A stretch of DNA of 64,000 bases from Artemia franciscana. Lineage: Eukaryota > Arthropoda > Branchiopoda > Anostraca > Artemiidae. Under the pieces are notes generated by a model. The model was not told the DNA's origin, made no database searches, and saw nothing but the letters and a program-made list of their open reading frames with translations. The stretch covers positions 47,733,235-47,797,234 of the forward strand of contig NC_088875.1 in the NCBI RefSeq assembly GCF_032884065.1, written 5' to 3'. The position numbers and the translations under genes are program-made. This document shows, piece after piece, positions 22,340 through 34,000 of the stretch; position 1 is the stretch's first letter, and every line of letters starts with the position of its first letter.

Positions 22340-23265
22340 GAACTGAAACCTCTTTTTTTAGTTTTTTTGAAATGATTACCATTGACCTTCGTTTTTTCTT
22401 TTTTTCCTTTTTATTTTTCCTGTTTTTCAGTTTTTTCTTTTTTTAGTTTTTTGTTTTTTTCTTTTTTTTCTTTTTTAGTTTTTTCAGTTTTAGTATTTCA
22501 GTTTTTGTGTTTTGTAGATTTTTTTTCTTTTTTTTAGTTTTTCCTTTTTTCTCTGTTTTTTCTTTCTTTTTCTTTAGTTTTATTATTTATTATAATTTTT
22601 TTTTAGTTTTTTTAGTTTTTTTTTTAGTTTTTCTTTTTTTTCTCTTTCTTTTTTAGTTCTTATTTTTTTAGTTTTTTTTAATTTAATTTTTTATATTTTT
22701 TTTAGTTTGTCTAGTTTTTTTTTCTATTTTTGTTTTTTCTGATTTAAGTTTTTATATTTTTTTTTAATTTTTCGTTTATTTAATTTTTTCTTTTTTAGTT
22801 TTTTCTTCTTTTTTTAGTTTTTATCGTTTTTAGTTTTTTTTTTAGTTTTTATCTTCTTTTCATTTTAGTTTTTTTTAGTTTTTTATCTTTTTTAGTTTTT
22901 TATTTTTCTTCTTTTTCTAGTTTTCTTTTTCTTCTTTATTTTCTAGTTTTTTCTTTTTTCTTGTTTTTTTGTTTGTTTTTTTAGTTTTTTTTATTGTTTT
23001 TAATTTTTCCCATTTTCTTTTTTAGTTTTTTCTTTTTTCTTTTTTTTCTTTATAGGTTTTTTTTTCCTTTTTAGTTTTTTCTGTTTTTAGTTTTTCTTGT
23101 TTCTAATTTTTTCCTTATTTGTTTTTTTCTTTTTGTAGTTTTTAGCTTTTTTAGTATTTTCTTTTTTTTTAGTTTTTTACCTTTTTTATTTTATTTACAT
23201 TTTTTTCTTAGTTTTCTTTTTCTTTTTTTTTCTTTTTTTCTTTTTTATAGAAGCCAGTGTAACGG
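22340..23265. repeat. T-rich tract built on TTTTTTAG / TTTTCTTTTT units
   Basis: About 0.9 kb of nearly pure pyrimidine on this strand with recurring TTTTTTAGTTTTTT and CTTTTTT units. A purine-rich mirror (AAAACTAAAAAAGAAAAA) occupies 35690-36425, so the tract is part of the large inverted arrangement. Similar shorter tracts lie within Helitrons (15040-15360, 15570-15920, 49460-49740, 56600-56930, 57030-57350). Confidence 0.9.
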
Positions 23266-24557
23266 ACAGACGGACAGAGGGTGAGGCATTACATTTTTAG
23301 ATTTCAGTTTATTCCTAGAATGTGGTAAGGGTCTAACCTCTTCGGCTTTTATGGAAAGTGTCAACCTTAGGTCGAATTGATGAATATGACTTTGCATTTT
23401 GGAGAGCTTCGTAGAACTAACTCTTGCCTGGGGCAAAAAAAGAAGGTTTTTGCTTGTCCTTGAGCCAGAGCCTATTGCGTGTGAAGTGAAGTGGAGTTTT
23501 ATAATCGATTTCAGAGAAAACTATCTGAAGTTATGTAATCAAGCTTTCGTTTCAGCAAACCATGTTTACAGAGGCACCATTTTGGGGGGGTCAGGGGTGG
23601 GCAAATGCCCACCCCAGATTTTCCAGGGGGCCCAAGCTTCCACCTCAAATGGCCCTTTGCCGGCCATAATAATCCATTATGTCCAACATAATACATTCTG
23701 TTCAATTGATTTGAAATTATTACAAGCTTGTTAATCAAAGAGCGTAATTACTTGACGACCCTTGGGGTAATTACGCTATTTGCTATTAATTATTGTAAAC
23801 TTCGAAAGCAGGTAAGATACATAATAAAATTCCCGAGTTTTGTCAAATGCCCATTTCCTAGATGATTACGCGACACGAAGTGAGTTGGGGGGGGGGCAAG
23901 AGGTAGTTTATGCCCACCCCAAGATTTGGTCCAGATGGCGCCTCTGCAGGTTTCTGATTTCGAGTGGAAAGCTCCGTTCTAGCAGGCAAGCAAGCAGGCA
24001 CCAGTTTCAAACTGAAGATGGACTTAAGTCTAAATATATGTGGCAGTTACCCGGCCCCACAGCCAATATATCTTCTTTGAGTAATAAATAGAAAAAATTA
24101 CAGAAATAAAAAAGTGGGGACCAAATGTACTGCCATCTATTTTTTCTGCTCATTTCTGTTCGTGATTTCAGCTGAGTTTGTCATTCGGTTTTTCGGACTT
24201 AGGATTGCTGTAGAGAAATAGTATCAGATGTACCTCTTAAACTTTATAAGTGCTCCCACTGTTAAAGAGATTAGAGTTTATCCTTTGCTCCTTTCTAAGT
24301 GGTGACGTTAGAATTTTGGCCTACGGCAGAAAAGTCAACTTTTGAACTAAAACAGATATATATTTTTTTTTGACGGCAGTCGATAGCTCTTGATGAGCTA
24401 ATCAAAGTACATGTCATCCATTTTTTGGTGGGAAAATTCCTTCATAAGATATACCTGTTTAAAAGTTTAAAGGGGATGACAACTTCAATGGTAAGGTACA
24501 CACTGAAAACACAGAAATAGGTATGTACCAATAGCTGGTAAAATTGACTTGTTTTAA
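23266..24557 (+). repeat. Module M, left copy (abuts Helitron 5' end)
   Basis: This segment recurs inverted at 34766-35695 and again at 49856-50985, with well over 90% identity by eye. It ends at ...GACTTGTTTTAA directly before the Helitron TC. The left copy carries a 382-bp insertion (23568-23949) absent from the other two. Landmarks are GACGGCAGTCGATAGCTCTT, ATGTCATCCATTTTTTGGT and the GCAAGCAGGCACCAGTTTC phrase. No reading frame is shared intact among the copies, so it is probably non-coding or long dead. Confidence 0.85.
23568..23949. mobile_element. MITE inserted in module M, ACAGAGGC termini, with empty sites
   Basis: Starts ACAGAGGCACCATTTTGG and ends CAGATGGCGCCTCTGCAG, giving inverted ends CAGAGGCRCCAT. 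GTTT precedes and follows it, a likely target duplication of 4 bases. Two G-runs with CCACCCCA motifs lie inside. The other two copies of module M (around 35382 and 50908) have the uninterrupted ATGTTT/ATGGTT site, which proves this is an insertion. Non-coding. Confidence 0.8.
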
Positions 24558-24736
24558 TCTATATATATAAAAATAAGTTGTTTGTTTGTGTGTCTTTCGA
24601 CTGACGTCATTATAAGGATTGAGCTGTATGTCGTCATGAAGTTAGTTGTCGTCATGTTTGTTATGACGATGCTTAGTATATGACGTCATTATAAGTATTT
24701 AAGAAGATCGTTCAAAGAGAAATTTTTAATTGTAAA

Positions 24737-25048
24737 ATGACTGAAGAACCTACAATGGCAAAAAACGATGAAGCTGCTCATAGAGTCTATGCCAAAAGAC
24801 CTGCGGCTGATAGAGACAGTAAGAAAAGAAAGCGTGCCGAAGAATCACAAGAACAGCATGAAAACAGGCTTGCGGCTAATAGAGAAAGTATGAAAAGAAA
24901 GCGTGCTGAGGAATCACAACAACAGTGTGAAAACAGGCTTGCGTCTCAAAGAGAAATCACCAAAAGAAAGCGTGCCGAGGAATCGCAACAACAGCGTGAA
25001 ATTAGGCTTGCGTCTCAAAGAGAAATCACCAAAAGAAAGCGTGCCTAG
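24737..25048 (+). CDS. Helitron N-terminal basic repeat ORF
   Basis: 103 codons starting [20 protein letters not shown], followed by four copies of a ~22-residue unit of the form KRKRAEESQQQREIRLASQR. The unit is rich in Arg, Glu and Gln and would form a charged helix. Related openings ([25 protein letters not shown]) occur in the other Helitrons of the window at 29660, 30290 and 58506, so the start is well supported. It ends at a TAG just before the Cys-rich part of RepHel and is probably the N-terminus of the Rep protein separated by a stop. The role is unknown; DNA or partner binding is a guess. Confidence 0.6.
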   Translation: MTEEPTMAKNDEAAHRVYAKRPAADRDSKKRKRAEESQEQHENRLAANRESMKRKRAEESQQQCENRLASQREITKRKRAEESQQQREIRLASQREITKRKRA

Positions 25049-25129
25049 GAATCACAAGAGCAACCTGAAAATTTTGAGTGTTCAAATGCTTGACTTTGAG
25101 TGTTGACTGCTTGAGTGTTCAAATCGGGA

Positions 25130-27957
25130 CTATGTCTAAAATTTGTCCCTATTGCAAGGCCTTGAAATTTAATGGTGAAACAATGGGAATGTGTGGCGCG
25201 TCAGGAAAAGAAAACTTCCTCTACTGGCTGCACCACCAGAGCCATTGAAGACTTTGCTTACTGGAACTACGTCAGAATCTAAGCTTTTTTTATTATATAT
25301 CAGAAAATATAACTCATGTTTCCAAATGACGTCGTTTGGTGCCCAAATCGAAAATCCAGATCAATTTATGCCTACTTTCAAAGTAAAAGGGCAAATTTAT
25401 CATAGAGCAGGGTCCCTTCTACCATTCTCAGGCGAGAATCATAAATTTTTAAAACAGCACTTCATCAGTGATAGAAATTCTGAATTGAATGCACTTTGCG
25501 AAATTTCTCCCGATGTTGAAAGGACTATCGTTTCCCAATTGCAACATCTTTTCCATGAAAATAATAATTTAGTGCGTCTGTTCAAAACAGCCATCGTTTT
25601 GATGTCTACTGATACGCATAAAATTATTATTTCCGCTGACAAAACCTCCTGGCTAAATAATGCGTAGATACAATGCTCCAACTATCGACGAAGTGGCAAT
25701 TGTTATGTTCGGTGATCAATTTTTACCTCGAGATATTATTCTTCATAAGCGAAACGCTCAGTTGGTAAGAATTGCTGAAACTCATCGATGCTACGATGCC
25801 CTACAATATCCTCTCATTTTTTGGGATGGAGCCGACGGCTATCACTTTAATATCAAATTGATAAGTCCAGCCACTAACAAAGAAATGAATAAGATATGCA
25901 GCGCAATGTATTATTATTCCTATAGACTAATGATTCGGCAGGATGAAGACAATTATATTTTAAAATGCCGTCAATTGTTTCACCAATACGTCGTTGATAT
26001 GTATGCAAAAATTGAATCAGAACGTTTGCTATTTATCCGTCTGAATCAGACCATTTGCGAGATGCAGTTGTAAATGACGGTAATACCAAAAACGTTAGAA
26101 AATTAACGATTTTACTTTCATCTTATGCTGGCAGTCCCCGTCATATGCATGAATATGCTCAAGATGCTATTGCGTATGTTCGTCTTTATGGTCGTCCAGA
26201 TTTATTTATTACATTTACATGTAATTAATCTTGGGACGAGATACAGCAGCTTTTACTTCTAGGACAATCGGCGGTTCATAGACATGACATTACGGCCCGT
26301 GTCTTCCGGCAAAAGTTGAAATCATTGATAAACTACACAGTAAAACTTAAAGTGTTTGGGTCAGTGCGATGCTGGATGTGCTCAGTGGAATGGCAAAAAC
26401 GAGGATTGCCACACGCACATATACTAATCTGGCTAAATGATAAAATTACTTCTAATGAAATTGATGATGTGATTTCCTCTGAAATACCTGATGAAAATGT
26501 CGATAAGGGCTTATATGGTATTGTGATAAACAATATGATACATGGACCTTGCGGTGCACTGAATGCAAAATCACCGTGCATGGCCAAAGGAATGTGCACA
26601 AAGCAACATTCTCAACTTTTAGTACCCAACACAATTACTGGCAATGATGGCTACCCACAATATAGAAGAAGATCTACTGAAGATGGCGGTAAAACAGCAA
26701 TAATAAAGAAGCGTAACGGTACCACCATCGAAGGAGATAACCAGTGAGTTGTTCCATATTCCCCTTTATTATCAAAAACATTTAATGCACACATAAGCGT
26801 TGAATATTGTAACTCCGTAAAGGCAATCAAATACATATGTAAATACGTCAACAAAGGCAGTGACATGACAGTTTTTGGCTTGCAGTCCGAAATCAGTGAT
26901 ATCGACGAAATCGTAGAATATCAGGCTGGAAGATACATAAGCAGTAATGAAGCTGTTTGGTGAATTCTTTCATTTCCGATACATGAACGAAGTCCAGCTG
27001 TTGTTCACTTAGCGGTACATTTACAGAATGTAAATGTGCCCTTAATCTACCGGATACAACGTTAACTGCCTTCTTTTCGTTATGCAAAAATGATTCTTTT
27101 GCAAAACAACTGCTGTGTACTGAAGTGGCTTCGTACTACACGTGGAATTCTAAAAATAAAGTATTTGAACGTCGAAAACAGGGTAAGTCAGTCGACGGCC
27201 AACTTACCATCTTCAAAGATACCACGATAGGAAGACTCTACACCGTTTACCCTAATAAACATGAATGCTTCTTTCTACGCCTGCTTTTGGTGAATTTACC
27301 TGGTCTGACGTCCTTTGAGCATTTGAGAACTGTAAACGGTACTATACATTACACTTACCGTAGTGCATGCCAAGCTCTGAATTTATTGGAGAATGACCAA
27401 CACTGGGATAACTGCATCAATGACGTGTGCGAAACGTCAACTCCAAGTCAAATTCGTGCATTGTTTGGAATCATACTAACAACTTGCTCTCCTTCAGCTC
27501 CTACAGAGTTATGGAAAAAAAATAAATCGAAAATGTCCGAAGATATACTCCATCGAAAACGGCTAGAGACGTCAGATATGACTTTTGATTTTACATCAGA
27601 AATCTATAACTACACTTTAGTTATTGTTGAAGATTTGTGCTTATGTATGTCAAACAAACCTCTTCAGGGTTTGGGAATGTCTTCACCTAATCGTAACGCT
27701 GCTGTTTCAACATGTGTAGAATTGGATCACGAACAAAGTTACAGGACGAGTGATCTATTGTCGTATGTACAAAATAACATTTCTAAGTTAACGTCGGAGC
27801 AAAAAGACATTTATGATACGATAATGCATTGTGTCGATAACAACGTTGGAGAAATCTTCTTTTTGGATGCGCCAGGAGATACTGGTAAAACGTTTGTGAT
27901 AAAACTGTTTCTGGCATCAATTCGATCAAAAAATGATATAGCGTTGGCAATTTCTCT
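25130..27957 (+). pseudogene. Helitron Rep-helicase (RepHel), decayed, left arm
   Basis: Across broken frames this encodes: the CPYC…GMCG Cys motif (about 25143-25200); a TSFGAQI/FKVKGQIYHRAGSLL conserved block; the Rep catalytic region with YAQDAIAYVRLYGRPDLFIT; and the HUH box in EWQKRGLPHAHILIWL (about 26388-26436). Next comes the linker HGPCGA…SPCMAKGMCTK, and then a PIF1-type helicase start with LTSEQKDIYDTIM and Walker A in DAPGDTGKTFVIK (near 27865-27903, usual GGTGKT changed to GDTGKT). Stops at 25665, 26071, 26226 and 26743 plus frameshifts make it inactive. RepHel proteins nick and unwind DNA for rolling-circle transposition. Confidence 0.88.
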
Positions 27958-28136
27958 TTGAGTGTCCCGGTCTTCATTTATATTCCCTATGTCCCGGTGT
28001 CCCAGTCGTCATTTGTGTCCCGATGTCCCGGTCTATAATTTCGTCAGTCGACGAACATGACGTCAGTCGACACACAAACATGACGTCACTCGACATACAT
28101 AACACACAGACAACTTATTTTTATATAGATAGAAGA
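27958..28136 (-). mobile_element. Helitron 5'-end fragment, opposite orientation
   Basis: Carries TGTCCCGG minisatellite units, two TGACGTCA-type palindromic phrases and, at the right edge, the inverted 5' end (…CAACTTATTTTTATATAGATAGA, written here in two parts: CAACTTATTTT and TATATAGATAGA). It is joined head-on to the truncated plus-strand Helitron. A second similar 5' fragment ends at about 28297 after a (GATA)n run. Confidence 0.65.
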
Positions 28137-28300
28137 TAGATAGATAGATAGATAGATGTCCCTGTGTCCCGGTCGTCATTTGTGTCTCGATGTCCCGGTC
28201 TGTAATTTCGTCAGTCGACAAACATGACGTCAGTCGACACACAAACATGACGTCACTCAACAGACCCACAGACAACTTATTTATATATATATATAGATAG
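28137..28300 (-). mobile_element. Second Helitron 5'-end fragment
   Basis: Near-repeat of 27990-28136: the GATGTCCCGGTCTGTAATTT and AACATGACGTCAGTCGACAC phrases are shared, and it ends in an inverted TATATATA…AAATAAGTTG 5' terminus. (GATA)n separates it from the previous fragment. Confidence 0.6.
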
Positions 28301-28328
28301 ATTATAAATATATAGTATATATATAGTA

Positions 28329-29199
28329 CTAGCTGTTGGGGTGGCACTTCGCGCCACCCCAACGCTTAGTTGGAGGTGGAGCTTCACGCCCCCCCAAGCC
28401 CCCCTGCGCGCTCAAGTCGTTACGTGCCATATTAGTTACGCGCCATTGTAGTTGTGTCCCTGTGTCCCACCTGTGAATATATATATATATATATATAACT
28501 CAGCTACTTCGGCTTGAATACATTCGTTTTGAGCAGCTTCCTTGGGTGTTGCCATTGTAGGTTCTTCAGTCATTTTACAATTAGAAATTTCTCTTTCAAC
28601 GGTCTTCTTACAATTAAAAATTTGTCTTTGAACGATATTCTTAAATACCTGTGTCCTGGTCGTCATTTATATTCCCTGTGTCCCGGTCGTCATTTGTGTC
28701 CCGGTATCCCAGTCTGTAATTTCTCTTTGAGTGTTCCGGTCGTTATTTATATTCCCTCTGTCCCGGTCGTCATTTGTGTCCCGGTCTGTAATTTCTCTTT
28801 GAGTATATTTTCTTTTTAGTATTTTTTAGTTTTTAAAATTTTTCTTTTTTCAGTTTTCTTTTTTCAGCTTCACTATGAAATACATATCGCCGAACCTTTG
28901 AAGCGCCACCCCAACACCTAGCTGGTGGGGTGCTTCGCGCCCCCTAAGCCCCCCCGCGCGCGTAAGTCGTTACGCGCCATATTAGTTACGCGCCATTGTA
29001 GTTGTGTCCCTGTGTCCCACCTGTGAATATAGATAGATTTATATATGTGTTTCAAACTAAGTAAAAATTGCGAATATACAACATTCTTGGCTTTCCCACT
29101 ACTGGGAGCTTTCCGTTTCCAATTGCCAGCAATTGATCTGAAAATGTTTGACCAGAGTCATCGTTATACAGACAGACAACTTATTTTTATATATATAGA
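28329..29199 (-). mobile_element. Composite non-autonomous Helitron B
   Basis: It has a CTAG 3' end with hairpin (GGGGTGGCAC…GCGCCACCCC) at 28329 and an inverted 5' terminus at 29199. The interior is a patchwork. It holds an N-terminal ORF trace ([14 protein letters not shown]), minisatellites, a second GC-rich Helitron 3' region without its terminal hairpin (about 28895-29040), and a piece of PIF1 helicase coding sequence (GGAGCTTTCCGTTTCCAATT at about 29105, matching 31720). It is a product of repeated nesting or template switching. Confidence 0.6.
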
Positions 29200-29456
<257 letters not shown>

Positions 29457-29518
29457 CTTTTTAGTTTTTTTGTAGTTTTTACCTTTTTTAGTTTTTTTCT
29501 TCTTTTGTATTAATGCTA

Positions 29519-29596
29519 AAGCCAAGGTTAAAACCTGGAGCCTCTCGGACCTAGAACCTGAAACATAACGCTTTACGAACTCAGCTACTTCGGCTT
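29519..29596 (-). other. tRNA-like sequence in Helitron (copy 1)
   Basis: On the minus strand it reads AAGCCGAAGTAGCTGAGTTC…CCAGGTTTTAACCTTGGCTT. TAGCTGAGTTCG resembles an A box and GGTTTTAACC a degenerate B box, and the outer bases AAGCCGA and TTGGCTT can form a 7-bp acceptor-like stem. The anticodon arm does not fold convincingly, so this is tRNA-derived rather than a working tRNA. It follows the EEPTMA ORF start without a gap. Confidence 0.45.
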
Positions 29597-29950
29597 GAAT
29601 AAATTCGTTTTGAGCAGCTTCCTCGGGTGTTGCCATTGTAGGTTCTTCAGTCATTTTACAATTAGAAATTTCTCTTTCAACGGTCTTCTTACAATTAAAA
29701 ATTTGTCTTTGAACGATATTCTTAAATACCTGTGTCCTGGTCGTCATTTATATTCCCTGTGTCCCAGTCGTCATTTGTGTCCCGGTATCCCAGTCTGTAA
29801 TTTCTCTTTGAGTGTCCCGGTCGTTATTTATATTCCCTCTGTTCCGGTCGCCATTTGTGTCCCGGTCTGAAATTTCTCTTTGAGTGTTTTTTCTTTTTAG
29901 TATTTTTTAGTTTTTTACATTTTCTCTTTTTTCAGTTTTCTTTTTCTTCT

Positions 29951-30301
29951 TTATTTTTCAGCTTCACTATGAAATACATATCGCCGTACCTTTGTTTTTT
30001 TAACTAAAATCTGGTAGGCATTGATGACCTTATCCAAGTCAAAATCCCAAACCCAATCATCATCGCTATCATTTTCAGTTTTGATATGTTTTGACTCTCG
30101 CTGTCCAGGTGGATCTTCATCTAACTGCGCGGTTTTGCGTTCTTTAGCCTCAAGCCTGTTTCCTTGCTGTTCTTTTGATTCCTCGGCACGCTTTCTTTTC
30201 TGACTTTCTCTATCAGCAGCAAGTTTTTTGGCATAGACTCTTTCAGCATCTTCATCGGCTTTTGCCATTGTAAGTTCATTAGTCATTGTAAACTTAAACA
30301 T
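29951..30301 (-). CDS. Helitron accessory ORF with acidic [12 protein letters not shown] tail
   Basis: 116 codons. The N-terminal MTNELTMAKADEDAERVYAK and the KRKRAEESKEQQGNRLEAK unit match the Helitron N-terminal repeat protein. Then come [19 protein letters not shown] and an acidic/aromatic segment [20 protein letters not shown] followed by ILVKK. The same tail is open at 58506-58850 in another element with only a few changes, so the frame has been conserved between copies. The function is unknown. It is not present in the RepHel copy at 24737, which diverges after the basic repeats. Confidence 0.55.
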   Translation of the reverse strand: MFKFTMTNELTMAKADEDAERVYAKKLAADRESQKRKRAEESKEQQGNRLEAKERKTAQLDEDPPGQRESKHIKTENDSDDDWVWDFDLDKVINAYQILVKKTKVRRYVFHSEAEK

Positions 30302-30456
30302 TAATAGATTTCTACGTGAACATATATGTCTTAAATATCTTTAATGACGTCACCGTCATAGCAAAAATGACGACAACTAACTTCATGACGTCAGTCGACA
30401 CAGAAAAATGACGTCACCTGATCCACAGACAGACAACTTATTTTTATATATATAGA

Positions 30457-30980
<524 letters not shown>

Positions 30981-31005
30981 TAGATAGATATATACAATAA
31001 TAATT

Positions 31006-34000
31006 AACTGCGTAAAACTTGTGAATATACAACATTTTTCGCTGTCCCATTGTCGGTACATATAAATATCAGGTTAACCGACAATCGAACATGCAACGTA
31101 CAATTGTCCATGGAAAAAACACTCGGTATTAAGATCTATACTGCATTTTTCTAATGATTTTCCTTGAGCTTTGTTGATGGTGATTGCAAATGCTAATCGA
31201 ATTGGAAATTGCAATCTTTTAAATTGAAAAGGCAGATCCGTTGGAATCATGGGAATGCGAGGAATAAAAACAGCCTCACCCTCAAAAAGCCCTTTCAAGA
31301 TTATTGCCTCTATTACGTTTTCTTTTGTTATTTTACGGCAAGTCGCGTACCATTGCAAAGCTGTGGAGGGTTTATATTTCGTAACAATATTATCGGTACG
31401 CCTATTTTTAGTTGTAGCACGTGTGGTGGAAACCCTGTGAGGTCCAGGGAATTTAAAAATTCAGATGGATAATTGCGATAAAAACCGCTTCATTTGGTTC
31501 CACAACTGTGTCGACTGACATGTATAGGACTGCCTGGTCTCAAATCCTGGTCAAAACAATATTGTTGATTTCGTGAATCGCTCGTTCACTTAGCCATTTA
31601 TGATTTTTATAATTGGTTAGAATATTCGGAAATACTTTTTCAATCAATTCATTTTTGGACGTCCCTAAATTACAGAATTCAGCAGGTAGTTGTATACGTC
31701 CTGAAATTGAATCTACTGGGAGGTTTCCGTTTCCAATTGCCAGCAATTGATCTGAAAATGTTTGACCAGAGTCATCGTTTTGCAATCGGACACGAATATT
31801 TGTAGTTAATTTTAATGTCTTTACGTGTGTCCATAAATTAGAATTTTTCAGGCAAGCATTCATTTCGTCTGCAGGGGTTGATCTAGGTATTATAGGTAAT
31901 GTTTGCCTGAAATCTCCCGCAAGCAATATTAATGTGCTGCCAAAGGGTTTCGAATTTCCTCGCAAATCTCTCAATTATTGATCCAGAGCCTCGAGCGATT
32001 TTTTGTGTGCCATTGTGCACTCGTCCCAAATAATAAGTTTGCATTGCTGCAATACTTTACCCATCCCAGATGATTTGGAAATATTGCACGTGGGAGTTTC
32101 AGTAGAATGCAAATTCAGAGGCAATTTCAAAGCGGCATGAGCAGTTCTTCCACCAGGCAGCAACGTTGCGGCTATTCCGGACGACGCAATTTCCAACGCT
32201 ATATCATTTTTTGATCGAATTGATGCCAGAATATGTTTTATCACAAACGTTTTACCAGTACCTGCTGGCGAATCCAAAAAGAAGATTTCTCCAACGTTTT
32301 TATCGACACAATGCATTATCGTATCATAAATGTCTTTTTGCTCCGACGTTAACTTAGAAATGTTATTTTGTACATACGACAATAGATCACTCGTGCTGTA
32401 ACTTTGTTCACGATCCAATTCTACACATGTTGAAACAGCAGCGTTACGATTAGGTGATGGCATTCCCAAACCCTGAAGAAGTTTGCTTGCCATACATACA
32501 CAAAAATCTTCAATAATAACTAAAGTGTAGTTATAAATTTCTGATGTAAAATCAAAAGTCATATCTGACGTCTCTAGTCATTTTCGATGGAGTATATCTT
32601 CGGACATTTTCGGTTTATATTTTTCCCATAGCTCTGTAGGAGCTGAAAGAGAGCAAGTTGTTAGTATGATTCCAAACAATGCACGAATTTGACTTGGAGT
32701 TGACGTTTCGCACGCGTCATTGATGCAGTTATCCCAGTGTTGGTCATTCTCCAATAAATTCAGAGCTTGGCATGCACTACGGTAAGTGTCATGTGTAGTA
32801 CCGTATACAGTTCTCAAATACTCAAAGGACGTCGGACCGGGTACATTCACCAAAAACAGACACAGAAAGAAGCATTCATATTTATTGGGGCAAACGGTGT
32901 AGAGTCTTCCTATCGTGGTATCTTTGAAGATGGTAGGTTGGCCGTCGACTGACTTACCCTGTTTTCGACGTTCAAATACTTTAGTCTTAGAATTCCACGT
33001 ATAATACAAAGGGTCTTCAGTATACAACAGTTTTTTTGCAAAAGAATCATTTTTGCATAACGAAAAGAAAGCAGTTAACGTTGTATCCGGGGGATTCAGG
33101 GCAAATTTACATTCTGTAAATGTACCGCTAAGTGAACAACAGCTGGACTTCGTTCATGTATCGGAAAGGAAAGAATTCGTCAAACAGCTTCATTACTGCT
33201 TATGTATCTTCCAGCCTGATATTGTACGATTTCGTCGATATCACTGATTTCGGACTGCAAGCCAAAAACTGCCACGTATTTAAATATGTATTTGATTGCC
33301 TTTACGGAGTTACAATATTCAACGCTTATGTGTGCATTAAATGTTTTTGCTAATAAAGGGGAATATGGAACAACCCACTGGTTATCTACTTCGATGGTGG
33401 TACCGTTACGCTTCTTTATTATTGCTGTTTTACCGCCATCTTCACTAGATCTTCTTCTATATTGTGGGTAACCATCATTGCCTGTAATTATGTTGGGCAC
33501 TAGAAGTCTAGGATATTGCTTTGTGCACCTTCCTTTGGCCATGCATGGGGATTTTTCGTTCAGTGCACCGCAAGGTCCATGTATCAAATTTTTTACTACA
33601 ATACCATATAAGCCCTTATCGACATTTTCATCAGGTATTTCAGCGGAAATCATATCATCAATTTCATTAGAAGTAATTTTATCATGTAGCCAGATTAGTA
33701 TATGTGCGTGTGGCAATCTTCGTTTTTGCCATTCCACTGAGTACATCCAACATCGCACTGACCCAAACACTTTAAGTTTTACTATGTAGTTTATCAGGGA
33801 TTTCAACTTTTGCCAGAAGACACGGGCCGTAATGTCATGTCTATGAACCGCCGATTGTCCTTGAAGTAAAAGCTGCTGTATCTCGTCCCAAGATTGATTA
33901 CATGTAAATGTAATAAATAAATCTGGACGACCATAGAGACGAACATACCCAATAGCATCTTGAGCATTTTCAAGCATATGACGGGGACTGCCAGTATAAG

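Larger units (their letters stand above)
24558..27957 (+). mobile_element. Helitron, left arm copy, 3'-truncated RepHel element
   Basis: Begins at A^TC with TCTATATATATAAAAATAAG followed by TTGTTTGTTTGTGTGTC, a Helitron 5' end. It encodes, with several stops, an N-terminal basic repeat protein region, a Rep domain and the first part of a PIF1-type helicase. It stops abruptly after helicase Walker A at 27957, joined to a TGTCCCGG minisatellite. The homologous right-arm copy (30981-34765, minus) continues through the helicase, so the 3' part here has been lost. Not autonomous now. Confidence 0.88.

Noticed and set aside
28137-28160. (GATA)n run resembling a direct-repeat array
   Set aside because: A simple tetranucleotide repeat at a Helitron end. 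No CRISPR-like repeats and spacers occur anywhere in this eukaryotic window.
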